From assembly GCF_003633685.1 (NCBI RefSeq), contig NZ_RBKT01000001.1, positions 4,588,001 to 4,652,000 on the forward strand: a DNA stretch of 64,000 nucleotides, written 5' to 3'. Of this stretch, positions 53,433 through 62,059 are shown piece by piece. The notes under the pieces are model-generated. The model saw nothing but the letters and a program-made list of their open reading frames with translations, was not told where the DNA came from and did not search any database. Positions within the stretch are counted from its first letter, which is position 1. Every line of letters begins with the position of its first letter. The stretch comes from Micromonospora pisi. GTDB taxonomy: Bacteria; Actinomycetota; Actinomycetes; Mycobacteriales; Micromonosporaceae. The position numbers and the translations under genes were made by a program.

Positions 53433-53981
53433 TCATCCTCGCTCCCAATCCACCGCGTCGACCAGCCATCGCCCCTGCGGGGCGACCAGCTCGAGACGGA
53501 GCGTGCCGGCGTCGACCGGCACGCTGACCTCGACGAGCTCGGCGCTGCGGGTGACGACCTCCAGCTTGCCGGTGAGTCGTTCCGCCGGCACTCCCGCCGG
53601 GTCCACACCACTGAGCCGGTCCGCCAGTCCACTCGTGGAGAGGGGGCGGAGCTTGTCGTGCCACTGCTTCGCCGACACTCCCTCGTGGGCGAGCCAGGCA
53701 GCGGCGAACCTACCCGCGATCTCCTCCGGTGCCGCCGCGCCCGGACTGGTCCGTGGTGTCGGTGGCGGCTCGGTGGTGATGACGCCGTCGTCGCCGGTCG
53801 TCGGGTCGACCGTGGCGATCGGCTCGACCGGTGCCCCGGAGAGCCCGGAGTCGTTTCCGGAGACGCCGGAGACGAGTCGGGCCGCACCCACCACGCCCAG
53901 GATCAGCACAGCCAGCATCAGTGCGATCCCGAGTCGGGACCGCAGGATGCCGGTGACCAGGGTCTCGAGTGCGCGTCGCAC
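53433..53981 (-). CDS. VirB8/TcpC-like single-pass membrane protein (tentative)
   Basis: 182 aa, GTG 53981. Short cytoplasmic N terminus, membrane helix (LGIALMLAVLILGVVGAARLV), Thr/Pro-rich linker, then an outer domain of ~100 residues (EEIAGRFAAAWLAHEGVSAKQW ... VSVPVDAGTLRLELVAPQGRWLVDAVDWE), which has the helix-then-sheet order of NTF2-like/VirB8 folds. The family call is inferred from topology and from lying between the VirB6-like and hydrolase genes. 3 nt after the VirB6-like stop. Confidence 0.62.
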   Translation of the reverse strand: MRRALETLVTGILRSRLGIALMLAVLILGVVGAARLVSGVSGNDSGLSGAPVEPIATVDPTTGDDGVITTEPPPTPRTSPGAAAPEEIAGRFAAAWLAHEGVSAKQWHDKLRPLSTSGLADRLSGVDPAGVPAERLTGKLEVVTRSAELVEVSVPVDAGTLRLELVAPQGRWLVDAVDWERG

Positions 53982-53984
53982 GGT

Positions 53985-55958
53985 CTACCTCGCCTCGGAC
54001 CGGATCCGGGGTGCGGTCGGCGTCGGTGTCGGCGTCGTCTCCGGCCGCTTGGCCGAGTCGGGACGGTAGAGCACGTACGTCGGTTTCTCCGCCGGCACGT
54101 CCGGATCGGTCCACTCCGCGCCCCGTCCGCTTCGGGGACGCGGTGCGGTCTGCTTCGACGGGCCGCCCCGGTCCGGCTGGCCGGCCCCGCCGGACTCTTC
54201 CCGACCGTCCGGGCGACCCTCCCGGCCATCCGATCGCTCGCCGGCACGGGTGTCGGCCGAGTGCGACGGATCCTCCAACCGGGCCTCGGGACGCAGGTTG
54301 GTCTGCTCGGCCATCACCTCGCGCCGCTTGCCGACGGCCCGGTCGCCGCGGGAGTCGGACTGGTCCGAGCGGGACGACTCCCGCAGGTCACGCAGGAAGC
54401 GGCGGTGCCAGGACTGCTCGGCGTCGACCGTACGCGTGGTCGTCTTGCCACCAAGTTGGGTGATCCGCCGGTAGGGCCGGAGCAACAGCCACCCCACCAC
54501 GCCGGTCAGGAACACGAGCACGACCTGTAGCCAGCCGGGCAGGGTCGGTGTGCTCATCACCAGGTCGACGGCGAACAGGTAGATGGCCGCGCCGGTCCCG
54601 AAGATGGCGATGTTGAACACCGCCGCGACAACCGCGTTGGCCAGCCGACGCAGCCCGGCGCTCGCGGGCCGCATCAGGCCCACGGTGCCGAGCACCGGCG
54701 CGGCGATGACAGCCCAGCGGAAGATCAGGAAGCCGAGCAGGACCAGCAGTGAGGCGGTCAGGTCGAACAGGGCGAAGAGCAGGGCGGCGAGCGCGGCGAT
54801 GAAACCCGCACCGATCCGCTCCATGTCCCGGCTCCCCTGGAGGTACTCGTACGCCTCGGGATCCTCGATCTTGATCTGCTGGGCGACCTTGTTCCACTGG
54901 TTCTTCTTCGCCTCGAAGATGGTGTCCCGGGTGGTGGGGTTGGCCCGCAGTCGCTCGGTCTCCTCCCAGGTCAGCGACTTGGCGTCGTACAACGCCTTGC
55001 CGTACTTCTTGGCCGTCACGCTGTCGGCCGAGCCGAGCAGGCCACGCAGCCAGTTCCGGTAGAGCATGGTCTCGGTCGAGATGTCGCTGGCTCGTACCGC
55101 CGGGGGCCGCTTGTCCGTGCAGGCTCTCGGGTCCAGCGCCGAGCACTCTTCCGGCGGGATGTCTCTGGTCGAGGGTCCGACGGCCTCGTGTACGACGCTG
55201 AGCGAGGAGATCAGGGCGTTGTCGGCGATGTTCGCCGACTGCACCGGCCACGCGGCCAACGCGGTCACCGCCACCATCACCAGCAGCGCCCAGCCGGCGG
55301 TGGTCATCGCGTGGCTCATCTCGGACTGCCGCGACCGCCACAGCAGATAGAGCCCGACAACACAGAGAGTGATGATGCCGAAGACGCTGAAGACCTTCTC
55401 GTACACTGCCTTGGTTGCCTGTTCGACCAGGGGATTCGCCCAGTCCCACATGGTCCGGGGGTCCCAGGCCCGTTCCCGGAGCGCGTTCGACGCGCCGATG
55501 ACCGCGGTCGCCGCCATCAGCTCACCACTGGCCACCTTGGTGAGCGCGAGGCTCGCCGGGTTGACCACGCTCGACGCGCAGCCACCCTCCAGGTCGTAGG
55601 TCTCGTAGCTGTAGCCGGCGTAGCCGTAGTCGCTGTAGAGCCCGCGTGGACCGGGTTCCTTAACGGAGTCGGGGCGGGCGGCGAACCAGCCGGCGAGACC
55701 GGAGTCGGGCGTGCCCGGAGTGGGCGGATCCAGGCACTCGGCGGTTGTCCCGCCGACCTCCTGGAGCTTGTCGACACAGGTCCGGAAGTCCGCCTGCCAT
55801 TCCTCCGTGGTGCAGAGGTCGGCCGGGGCGTAGGCCGGCAGCGTCGTCGCCGGGGCGGCGGTCGCCGTGACGCCGAGCAGCGGCCAGGACACGGTCGCCA
55901 CCGCGATCACGGCGAGGGCGAGGAGGAACGCGATGCTGCGTACGCCGGCCCGCGCCAT
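53985..55958 (-). CDS. VirB6/TrbL-like polytopic membrane protein
   Basis: 657 aa, ATG 55958, 1 nt after the ATPase stop. Signal-like N terminus, an outer Cys-containing segment of ~110 residues (LCTTEEW, FRTCVDKL, AECLDPP, GGCASS), then five to seven membrane helices, e.g. VFSVFGIITLCVVGLYLLW, ALLVMVAVTALAAWPV, LFALFDLTASLLVLLGFLIF and WLQVVLVFLTGVVGWLLL. The last ~160 residues are charged and disordered (RSD/RGD-rich). Size, topology and position next to a VirB4-type ATPase fit VirB6/TrbL channel components. Confidence 0.8.
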   Translation of the reverse strand: MARAGVRSIAFLLALAVIAVATVSWPLLGVTATAAPATTLPAYAPADLCTTEEWQADFRTCVDKLQEVGGTTAECLDPPTPGTPDSGLAGWFAARPDSVKEPGPRGLYSDYGYAGYSYETYDLEGGCASSVVNPASLALTKVASGELMAATAVIGASNALRERAWDPRTMWDWANPLVEQATKAVYEKVFSVFGIITLCVVGLYLLWRSRQSEMSHAMTTAGWALLVMVAVTALAAWPVQSANIADNALISSLSVVHEAVGPSTRDIPPEECSALDPRACTDKRPPAVRASDISTETMLYRNWLRGLLGSADSVTAKKYGKALYDAKSLTWEETERLRANPTTRDTIFEAKKNQWNKVAQQIKIEDPEAYEYLQGSRDMERIGAGFIAALAALLFALFDLTASLLVLLGFLIFRWAVIAAPVLGTVGLMRPASAGLRRLANAVVAAVFNIAIFGTGAAIYLFAVDLVMSTPTLPGWLQVVLVFLTGVVGWLLLRPYRRITQLGGKTTTRTVDAEQSWHRRFLRDLRESSRSDQSDSRGDRAVGKRREVMAEQTNLRPEARLEDPSHSADTRAGERSDGREGRPDGREESGGAGQPDRGGPSKQTAPRPRSGRGAEWTDPDVPAEKPTYVLYRPDSAKRPETTPTPTPTAPRIRSEAR

Positions 55959-55959
55959 G

Positions 55960-58900
55960 TCAAGCCTCCAGGTCCGCGAGGGGGATGGGCAGGTTCGCCG
56001 GGGTCGAAGCCGCGCTGGCCGGGGTGGTGTCGAGGTGGTCGAGCAGACCCTCGACGTACGACACGTCGACCCGGATCTTCTGCACCCGTCCGTCGACGTC
56101 GCGCATGACGAACTCCCGGAAACCGAGCCGGGAGGCTGACGACGAGTCCACGTTCGACAGCGAGGCCAGGGTGGCCTCGTAACCGTCGTTGACCGGCACC
56201 CGGAGCAGCCGTAGCGCCTCGGAGGCGATCTCGGTGTCCTCGGCGATCCGACCCACGAACACCGTCGAGACCAGGTTCTGCACGTCCAGGCCGAGGATGT
56301 CCCGGGGGTTCTGGGATGCCACCAGTGCGGAGAGGTTCCACTTCCGGGAGTCCCGGGCGAGTCGGACCAGGAACGAGCGGCCGGATCGCCAGCCCTCCAT
56401 GAAGTGGGCCTCGTCGAGACCGACCATCTTCCGGGATCCCATCGAGCCGCCGTAGCAGCGGCGTACGGCCAGTCGGTGTGCCGTGTGCAGCATCGGCAGC
56501 GCGAGAGCCTCCTCGGCCGACCAGTACTCTCGCTCGATCTTCAGATCGGGCAGGCGCAGTCCGGCCATGGTGATCACGGTCAGCGCGGCGTCGGCGCCGA
56601 GCAGACCGGCCGGAGGCCGACCGAAGAAGAGCAGCGCGAGCGGCATCTCGGCGGTGTCCAGCAGGAGGTTGGCCAGCTCCTTGCCCTCGTCGTTGTCGAG
56701 GTTCGCCAGGCAGGCGACGACATCGTCCAGGGTGGACGTCTCCTCGGCCGGCACCTGACGCACCGCGTGCCGCAGCAGGGTGGCGGTGGACGCCTCCCGG
56801 GCCACCTGCGGCGGGACCAGCATCATGCAGATGTCCTGCACCAGCATCCGCCGCTCGGCCCGGGAGTTGGAGATGGCGATCTCGAACTCCCGGTCGCCAC
56901 CGGCACCGGTCGGGAACTCCGACCGCAGTGGGGTGGGGATCAACGCGTACGGGGCGAGCGTGCCCTGTTCCGAGCCGGTCAGGTTGAGCACCCGCGAGTA
57001 CGGCCGCAGCTCTGGCATCGAGCAGAGCCGGGCCAGTGGACCGGACGGGTCCAGGAGCGTCACCTGCACCCCGCGTCGGGCGGCCAGGTAGCCCAGGGCA
57101 CCGAGCAGCGTCGACTTTCCGCCGCCCGGTTCGGCGACGAAGACGGCCAGCCCGGAACGTTCCCGTACCTCCATCGGGAAGTGCAGGTCGAGGAAGACCG
57201 GCCGACGGCAGGTGCCGGCGGTACGTCCGATCAGGTCGCCGCGCCGGTCACCGACCGTGGAGGCGGCCTGCGGCAGTGCGGCGGCGAGCAGGTTGACCGG
57301 CATCCGCCGGATGTATCCGGTGTTGGCGATCGGCTCACCGGGGATGAATTCGCGGGCCAGCCAGTCCTGGTTCTTCGGGTGCTGCAGCGACACGCGCAGT
57401 TCCCGGGAGTAGAGCTGGATGAGCCGGCGAGCCCGCTCCAGGCACTCTTCCCGGGTGCGCCCACCAACCGCGATCCGGTGCCAGCCGTGTGCCCGGGCCG
57501 AGTCGACCGGCAGGCCGGTGGTCATCTCGTCGCCGATGACCAGGGCCCGCTTGGCGAGCCGTTCCAGCTCCGGCGGGGCGTCGATGCCGTGTTCGGCGTA
57601 GTCGAGCTGTTGCGACCGGATCATCCGCAGCCGGTGTTCGAGGTTACGGAACGAGTCGCCGGAGCCGAGGATGTCGACCCGGGTGGAGAGTTCCATCGGC
57701 CAGGGCAGCCGCTCGTGGAAGTGCAGCCAGGGCTCGTGCCGTTCGGGGATCTCCAGCGGCTCCATCCGGCCGACGGCGAGTACGGCGACGTGTCGCTCCT
57801 CGCCGGTCATCCGGTTGACCAGTTTGACCGTGGAGCCGTACGGGCTGCGGTAGCGCTCGACCTGTTCGGTCAGGGCCAGCAGGTCACCACGTTCCCACTG
57901 TCCGTTGGTGACCGGGGAGAGCGTTCCGGGCGGCGCCATGCAGAGCGCCACCGAGCGGTAGAGCAGCCACTCGAGTTCACCGGCGGTGACCCGCCGCCCG
58001 CGCATGCCGAAGGCGCCGAGTACCTCGTCGAACTGTTCGACGGTGCGACCCAGCTTGCGTCGCTCACCGTCGGCCACGCCCCGCCCGAAGGTGCGCAGGA
58101 TCCGTTCGGTGAGCGAGTTGCCGAGGGAGCGGCGGGCGAAGGTGACCCCGAGATAGGTCTGACCCTCGGCGTGGTTCACCGAGAGCAGGTGCCGTTGGGC
58201 GGCGACCAGGTGGTCGGACCAGCTGGCGGCGCCGGGTACCGCTGCCAGGGGGTGGGGGGTGTGCGCGTCGACGGTGCGGGCCCACTCGTCGGCGGGGAAG
58301 GGGCGGGTGGTGCGGCGCAGGTGCAGCCGGAAGCCGGCGAGTCCGGCGTACTGCTCGGAGATGGCGGCGAGCAGCGCCTCCCGTTCGGCATCCGGGCGGA
58401 AGGCCCAGCGCACCTCCGGTAGCCAGTACCAGGCGGTGACCGTGTTGGGGGTGAAGGTCAGGTGGCCGGCGATCTCGGTGATGGCGAGTTCGATGGCCGG
58501 ATCCCGGTCGGTGAACTTCACCTTCGGGGCGCGGACCTGGGTGGGCTTCGGTTCCGACTCGCGTCGCCGGGACCGGCCGGGCTTCTCCTTCGAGGAGCCG
58601 GCCCCCTCCCGGGGCTGTCCCGGGCCGGAACCGGTTCGTTGCTGGTGCGGTCCGGGGTCGGTGGGGTCGGGGCCGTGTTGGTCAGGTCCGGGGCCGCCCT
58701 GTCGGGGGTCCGGTCCGGTGGGCCGGTCGTCCCGGCCGGGGGCGAATCCGGTGGGCCGTTCGCCGCGGTCGCCGGCGAACGCGGCGGGTCCGGCCTCGGC
58801 TGGCCGTGGTCCGGGCCGCGCGGTCGACGGTGTGTCGGTGGTCCGGCGGGCCTCCCGACGATCCTCCGGGTACGGCTCGTCCGCGGGCGGCGACGGGTGT

Positions 58901-59595
58901 GGTTCGGACGTCACCGGTGGGTGGGTCGGCTGCTCCGGGATACGCCTGCGGGCGGGCGCGCCGGTGGCCGGGGCGGCGCGCTGGCTGGGTGGCGCGGTGG
59001 CGATCCGCCGTCGGGCCGGGTCCATCGCCGGTACGCCGATGCCGCTTTCCGGGGTCCGGGCCCGTACCACCGGTTCGGGCAGTTCGTCGGGTTCCCAGGT
59101 GGGGAGTTCGGCCGGGTGGGCGGCCCATCCGGTGTCGGTACGGGGCGGTGGCTCGGCTGCCGTACGGGTGGGTTCGGTGTGCGGGGTGTCGGTGCCGCGG
59201 GCCGTTCGGCTGCCCGTTGGCCGGGTTGGGGGAGCCGGGGGTACGGCGACGGCCGCTGGGATGCCGCTCGACTGTGGCTGGCTGGGCGCCCGGGGTGCGG
59301 GCGGCATCGCGCCACCGAACAGGTCGAGGAAGGGTGAGTCGATGTCCGGGCCGTCGACCGGTGGTGGGCTGGCGACGGTGGGTGTGGCCGGCGTGGCGGA
59401 CCGGTCGCGGGCGGGTTGCGGCGCCTGGAATACCGCCACGCCGCCGTTTCCGGGGGTGGCGGTGAGCGCGTCGTTGACGGTCTCGTCCTCGTCAAGATCG
59501 GGCTCGGCGTAGCTGATCGGTCGCGTACCGTTACCCCTGAGGGTGGCAGCACTTTCGGCCGGGTGTGGGGAACCCGGCGTGGCGGGGCGGGTCAT
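55960..59595 (-). CDS. VirB4/TraC-type ATPase of a type IV-like secretion system
   Basis: 1211 aa. The first ~430 residues are a Pro/Thr/Gly/Arg-rich, probably disordered region. The rest is the VirB4-like body: VKFTDRDPAIELAITEIAGHL, FRLHLRRTTRPFPADEWA, then the motor with Walker A FVAEPGGGKSTLLGALG (~820), Walker B KMVGLDEAHFMEGW (~1060), SALVASQNPRDIL and the closing VGRIAEDTEIASEALRLL. VirB4 energises channel assembly and substrate transfer. ATG 59595 was chosen because it overlaps the small ORF's stop (ATGA); a GTG at 59670 is an alternative in the same frame. Confidence 0.87.
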   Translation of the reverse strand: MTRPATPGSPHPAESAATLRGNGTRPISYAEPDLDEDETVNDALTATPGNGGVAVFQAPQPARDRSATPATPTVASPPPVDGPDIDSPFLDLFGGAMPPAPRAPSQPQSSGIPAAVAVPPAPPTRPTGSRTARGTDTPHTEPTRTAAEPPPRTDTGWAAHPAELPTWEPDELPEPVVRARTPESGIGVPAMDPARRRIATAPPSQRAAPATGAPARRRIPEQPTHPPVTSEPHPSPPADEPYPEDRREARRTTDTPSTARPGPRPAEAGPAAFAGDRGERPTGFAPGRDDRPTGPDPRQGGPGPDQHGPDPTDPGPHQQRTGSGPGQPREGAGSSKEKPGRSRRRESEPKPTQVRAPKVKFTDRDPAIELAITEIAGHLTFTPNTVTAWYWLPEVRWAFRPDAEREALLAAISEQYAGLAGFRLHLRRTTRPFPADEWARTVDAHTPHPLAAVPGAASWSDHLVAAQRHLLSVNHAEGQTYLGVTFARRSLGNSLTERILRTFGRGVADGERRKLGRTVEQFDEVLGAFGMRGRRVTAGELEWLLYRSVALCMAPPGTLSPVTNGQWERGDLLALTEQVERYRSPYGSTVKLVNRMTGEERHVAVLAVGRMEPLEIPERHEPWLHFHERLPWPMELSTRVDILGSGDSFRNLEHRLRMIRSQQLDYAEHGIDAPPELERLAKRALVIGDEMTTGLPVDSARAHGWHRIAVGGRTREECLERARRLIQLYSRELRVSLQHPKNQDWLAREFIPGEPIANTGYIRRMPVNLLAAALPQAASTVGDRRGDLIGRTAGTCRRPVFLDLHFPMEVRERSGLAVFVAEPGGGKSTLLGALGYLAARRGVQVTLLDPSGPLARLCSMPELRPYSRVLNLTGSEQGTLAPYALIPTPLRSEFPTGAGGDREFEIAISNSRAERRMLVQDICMMLVPPQVAREASTATLLRHAVRQVPAEETSTLDDVVACLANLDNDEGKELANLLLDTAEMPLALLFFGRPPAGLLGADAALTVITMAGLRLPDLKIEREYWSAEEALALPMLHTAHRLAVRRCYGGSMGSRKMVGLDEAHFMEGWRSGRSFLVRLARDSRKWNLSALVASQNPRDILGLDVQNLVSTVFVGRIAEDTEIASEALRLLRVPVNDGYEATLASLSNVDSSSASRLGFREFVMRDVDGRVQKIRVDVSYVEGLLDHLDTTPASAASTPANLPIPLADLEA

Positions 59596-59723
59596 GCCGC
59601 TGCCTCGCCCGACCGGACAGCTCCCGTTGCCTGGGACCAGATCTTCACGCGCCGCCTCGATTCGTTCCACGTGGCCGTTCCGGCCGCCGCCCCGAGCCCT
59701 ACGCTCGTCCGCTGCCTACTCAT
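59592..59723 (-). CDS. Tiny ORF, 43 aa, coupled at both ends
   Basis: ATG 59723 overlaps the stop of the PrgI-like gene (ATGA), and its own TGA overlaps ATG 59595 of the VirB4-type gene (ATGA). The peptide starts MSRQRTSVGLGAAAGTATWN and continues ESRRRVKIWSQATGAVRSGE, ending AAA: basic, no membrane helix. Either a real small protein or a translational relay that keeps ribosomes moving to the ATPase gene. If the ATPase starts at 59670 instead, this ORF would lie mostly inside it. Confidence 0.4.
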   Translation of the reverse strand: MSRQRTSVGLGAAAGTATWNESRRRVKIWSQATGAVRSGEAAA

Positions 59724-60082
59724 GCCAGGTCCTCCCGGATCCGGATGCGGGTGGCGATCAGTCGGGGATCGCGCTGCTCCGTGGCCGGCTCACGGGTACG
59801 TCGCCAGTCGGTCAGCGCGGTGCGGATGACCATTCGCGCGGGCCGGTCCGGGTCGACGTGCCGGAAGATGAAGGACGTGGTGACGATCGCGAGTGCGATT
59901 TCCCAGGCCGGGAAGAGCTCGACCTTGAGGGTGAACAGCCAGTGGATGAAGATGTAGAGCGGCACCAGTAGCAGGAAGAGTCCGTACTGGGCGTAGGGCA
60001 GGTGCACCGGCAGGGTGTAGCCGGGTGGCCCGAGGTAGACCAGACGTGCCCGGTAGATGTCGTCGTCGGTGCGCAGCCGCAT
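59720..60082 (-). CDS. PrgI/VirB3-like small membrane protein
   Basis: 120 aa, ATG 60082. Opens with a charged stretch (RLRTDDDIYRARLVYLGP), then two hydrophobic stretches typical of PrgI-like proteins (YGLFLLLVPLYIFIHWLFTL; WEIALAIVTTSFIF), and a basic tail. PrgI/VirB3-like proteins partner VirB4 ATPases in Gram-positive conjugation systems, and here the gene precedes the VirB4-type gene. Confidence 0.72.
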   Translation of the reverse strand: MRLRTDDDIYRARLVYLGPPGYTLPVHLPYAQYGLFLLLVPLYIFIHWLFTLKVELFPAWEIALAIVTTSFIFRHVDPDRPARMVIRTALTDWRRTREPATEQRDPRLIATRIRIREDLA

Positions 60083-60098
60083 CTGGATGCTCCGCGGT

Positions 60099-60416
60099 CT
60101 ACTCGAAGATCAGTTTGATCAGGTAGTCGCCGACGAAGAACAGCGTGGCGGCACCGGCGATGAAGGCCAGGCCGACGATGGCGATGGCCGAACTGGTCAG
60201 CACCTTTGAGATCTCACCCCGGCTGGCCCGCCCGATGAAGATCACTCCGAGTACGGCGAGCAGGATGGGTGCGATCTTGCTGGCGAAGAAGCTGACGACA
60301 CCGTCGGTGTTGATGCCCGGCGAGGGTGTCGGCTCGGCGGCGAGAACGGGAGCGACCGTTTGGAGCGCGTACGTGGTGTTGGCCCACGCCGTCTCCACCA
60401 GCTCCATGGCGATCAT
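60099..60416 (-). CDS. Two-helix pilin-like protein (VirB2/TrbC-like, tentative)
   Basis: 105 aa. Start ATG 60416 (alternative 60407). A short signal-like segment ends near VLAAEPTPSPG, followed by two membrane helices (FFASKIAPILLAVLGVIFIGRAS; VLTSSAIAIVGLAFIAGAATLFFV) joined by a short basic loop RGEISK. This is the VirB2/TrbC pilin layout. First gene of the leftward cluster, divergent from folP. Confidence 0.65.
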   Translation of the reverse strand: MIAMELVETAWANTTYALQTVAPVLAAEPTPSPGINTDGVVSFFASKIAPILLAVLGVIFIGRASRGEISKVLTSSAIAIVGLAFIAGAATLFFVGDYLIKLIFE

Positions 60417-60746
60417 CGGAATCCTCCCCGGTGCGGCGACCGGAATCGCGGCACTGCAGTTGTCCAACCCGGCCGAACAAGGGGGTCGGCGATGCGGTGC
60501 CGGGTTGACCCTCTGTCTCGACCCTCACCGCGAGCGGTGACGGCTTCTGGGCGTTTTGGTCCGCTTCGGCCCATCTCCTCAAGCTTCGACGTCCGGCTGT
60601 TGCGCAATTCCAAAGGGTACGGCCCGTGCCTGCTTGGAACAAGCCAAGCGGAGTGTCACCGTTACGACCTCGTTGTCCGGTCTGTTTGGCCAGCTACCGC
60701 CCAGGTGGGACGCGGTGCGTTCGATGCCGCTGGGTAACGTTCAGCC
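60417..60746. other. Divergent intergenic region, 330 bp, pilin-like gene/folP
   Basis: Holds the promoters of the type IV-like cluster (leftward) and of folP (rightward). An inverted repeat GCTTGG-6 nt-CCAAGC is at 60632-60649. TAACGT (60735-60740) lies 6 nt before GTG 60747, consistent with a leaderless folP mRNA. No gene seen. Confidence 0.5.
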
Positions 60747-61700
60747 GTGACTGAGTTGGCCCACGGCCCCGCTGGCACCTCCGGTGCGCCCGCACCGGCG
60801 TCCACCGCGGCGCCCGACCTGACCCGACTGACCGGCCCGGAACCGGACGAGTTGCTCCGACCGGCCCGCCCGGTGGTGATGGGCGTCCTCAACGTCACCC
60901 CCGACTCCTTCTCCGACGGTGGCCGGTACGCCGACCTCGAAGCGGCCGTACGGCATGGACTGCGGATGCGCCACGAGGGTGCCCGACTGATCGACGTCGG
61001 CGGCGAATCGACCCGACCCGGTGCCGACCGGGTGGACGCCGAGACCGAGGCGGCCCGGGTGCTCCCCGTCATCCGCGAACTGGCCGCCCACGGCGTACCG
61101 ATGAGCATCGACACGTACCGTGCCAGTGTCGCGGCGGCGGCGCTGGAGGCAGGAGCGACGGTCGTCAACGACGTCTCCGGTGGGCTCGCCGATCCGGACA
61201 TGGCCCGGGTGGTCGCCGACGCGGGTTGCCCCTGGGTCCTGATGCACTGGCGCGGCCACGCCAAGCAGATGCGGGACCTGGCCAACTACACCGACGTGGT
61301 GACCGACGTGAAGGCCGAGCTGGGCCAGCGGATCGCGGACGCGTTGGCGGCGGGCGTCGCCGCCGACCGGATCGTGGTCGACCCCGGCCTCGGGTTCGCC
61401 AAGGGGGCGGCCGACAACTGGCAGCTCACCGCCCGGCTCCCCGAACTGCTCGCGCTCGGCTTCCCGTTGCTCTTCGCCGCGAGCCGGAAGTCGTACCTGG
61501 GGGCGCTGCTCGCCGACCCGGACGGCACCCCCCGCCCGACCGACGAACGCGCGGCGGCGACCGTCGCCACCAGCGTGCTCGCGGTCGCCGCCGGCGCCTG
61601 GGGCGTACGGGTGCACGACGTACGCGGCACCGCGGACGCGCTCGCCGTCTGGGAGGCGAGCGGTCGACCCCGACTGGCCGTACCGGGGGCGACCCGATGA
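60747..61700 (+). CDS. folP: Dihydropteroate synthase
   Basis: Joins p-aminobenzoate to dihydropterin pyrophosphate; target of sulfonamides. 317 aa. GVLNVTPDSFSDGGRY, DVGGESTRPGADRV, NDVSGG, VLMHWRGH, VDPGLGFAKGAADNW, ASRKSYLG and the closing VRVHDVRGTADALAV are all present. The N terminus has ~35 extra Ala/Pro-rich residues. GTG 60747 follows a TAACGT hexamer. Its stop overlaps folB (ATGA). Confidence 0.96.
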   Translation: MTELAHGPAGTSGAPAPASTAAPDLTRLTGPEPDELLRPARPVVMGVLNVTPDSFSDGGRYADLEAAVRHGLRMRHEGARLIDVGGESTRPGADRVDAETEAARVLPVIRELAAHGVPMSIDTYRASVAAAALEAGATVVNDVSGGLADPDMARVVADAGCPWVLMHWRGHAKQMRDLANYTDVVTDVKAELGQRIADALAAGVAADRIVVDPGLGFAKGAADNWQLTARLPELLALGFPLLFAASRKSYLGALLADPDGTPRPTDERAAATVATSVLAVAAGAWGVRVHDVRGTADALAVWEASGRPRLAVPGATR

Positions 61701-62056
61701 CGGACCGGATCACCCTGACCGGCCTGCGCGCCCGTGGCCACCACGGTGTCTTCGACTTCGAACGGGCCCAGGGGCAGGACTTCCTCGTCGACGTGGTGTT
61801 GGAGCTGGACCTCGGCCCGGCGGCCCGCTCCGACGAGGTGACCGACACCGTGCACTACGGCGAGTTGGCGGACGTGCTGGTCGGGATCATCGGTGGCGAG
61901 CCGGTGAACCTGATCGAGACGCTGGCGGAGCGGCTCGCCGCAGCCTGTCTCGCCGACCCTCGGGTGCAGGTCGCGACGGTGACCGTACACAAGCCACAGG
62001 CGCCGATCCGGCACGAGTTCGCCGACGTCGCCGTCACGCTGACCAGGCGGAGGTGA
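61697..62056 (+). CDS. folB: Dihydroneopterin aldolase
   Basis: Dihydroneopterin to 6-hydroxymethyl-dihydropterin. 119 aa. ITLTGLRARGHHGVFDFERAQGQDFLVDV with the catalytic region, HYGELADVL, NLIETLAERLA, and VTVHKPQAPI with the catalytic Lys. ATG 61697 overlaps the folP stop. Middle gene of folP-folB-folK. Confidence 0.95.
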   Translation: MTDRITLTGLRARGHHGVFDFERAQGQDFLVDVVLELDLGPAARSDEVTDTVHYGELADVLVGIIGGEPVNLIETLAERLAAACLADPRVQVATVTVHKPQAPIRHEFADVAVTLTRRR

Positions 62057-62059
62057 GCG

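Noticed and set aside
56404-58422. 672-codon plus-strand frame opposite the VirB4-type gene
   Set aside because: Antisense shadow; Gly/Arg/Gln-rich and without motif.
47701-60416. Type VII secretion cluster
   Set aside because: The FtsK-type ATPase resembles EccC, but the neighbouring VirB4-type, PrgI-like, VirB6-like and M23 genes fit a type IV-like system better.
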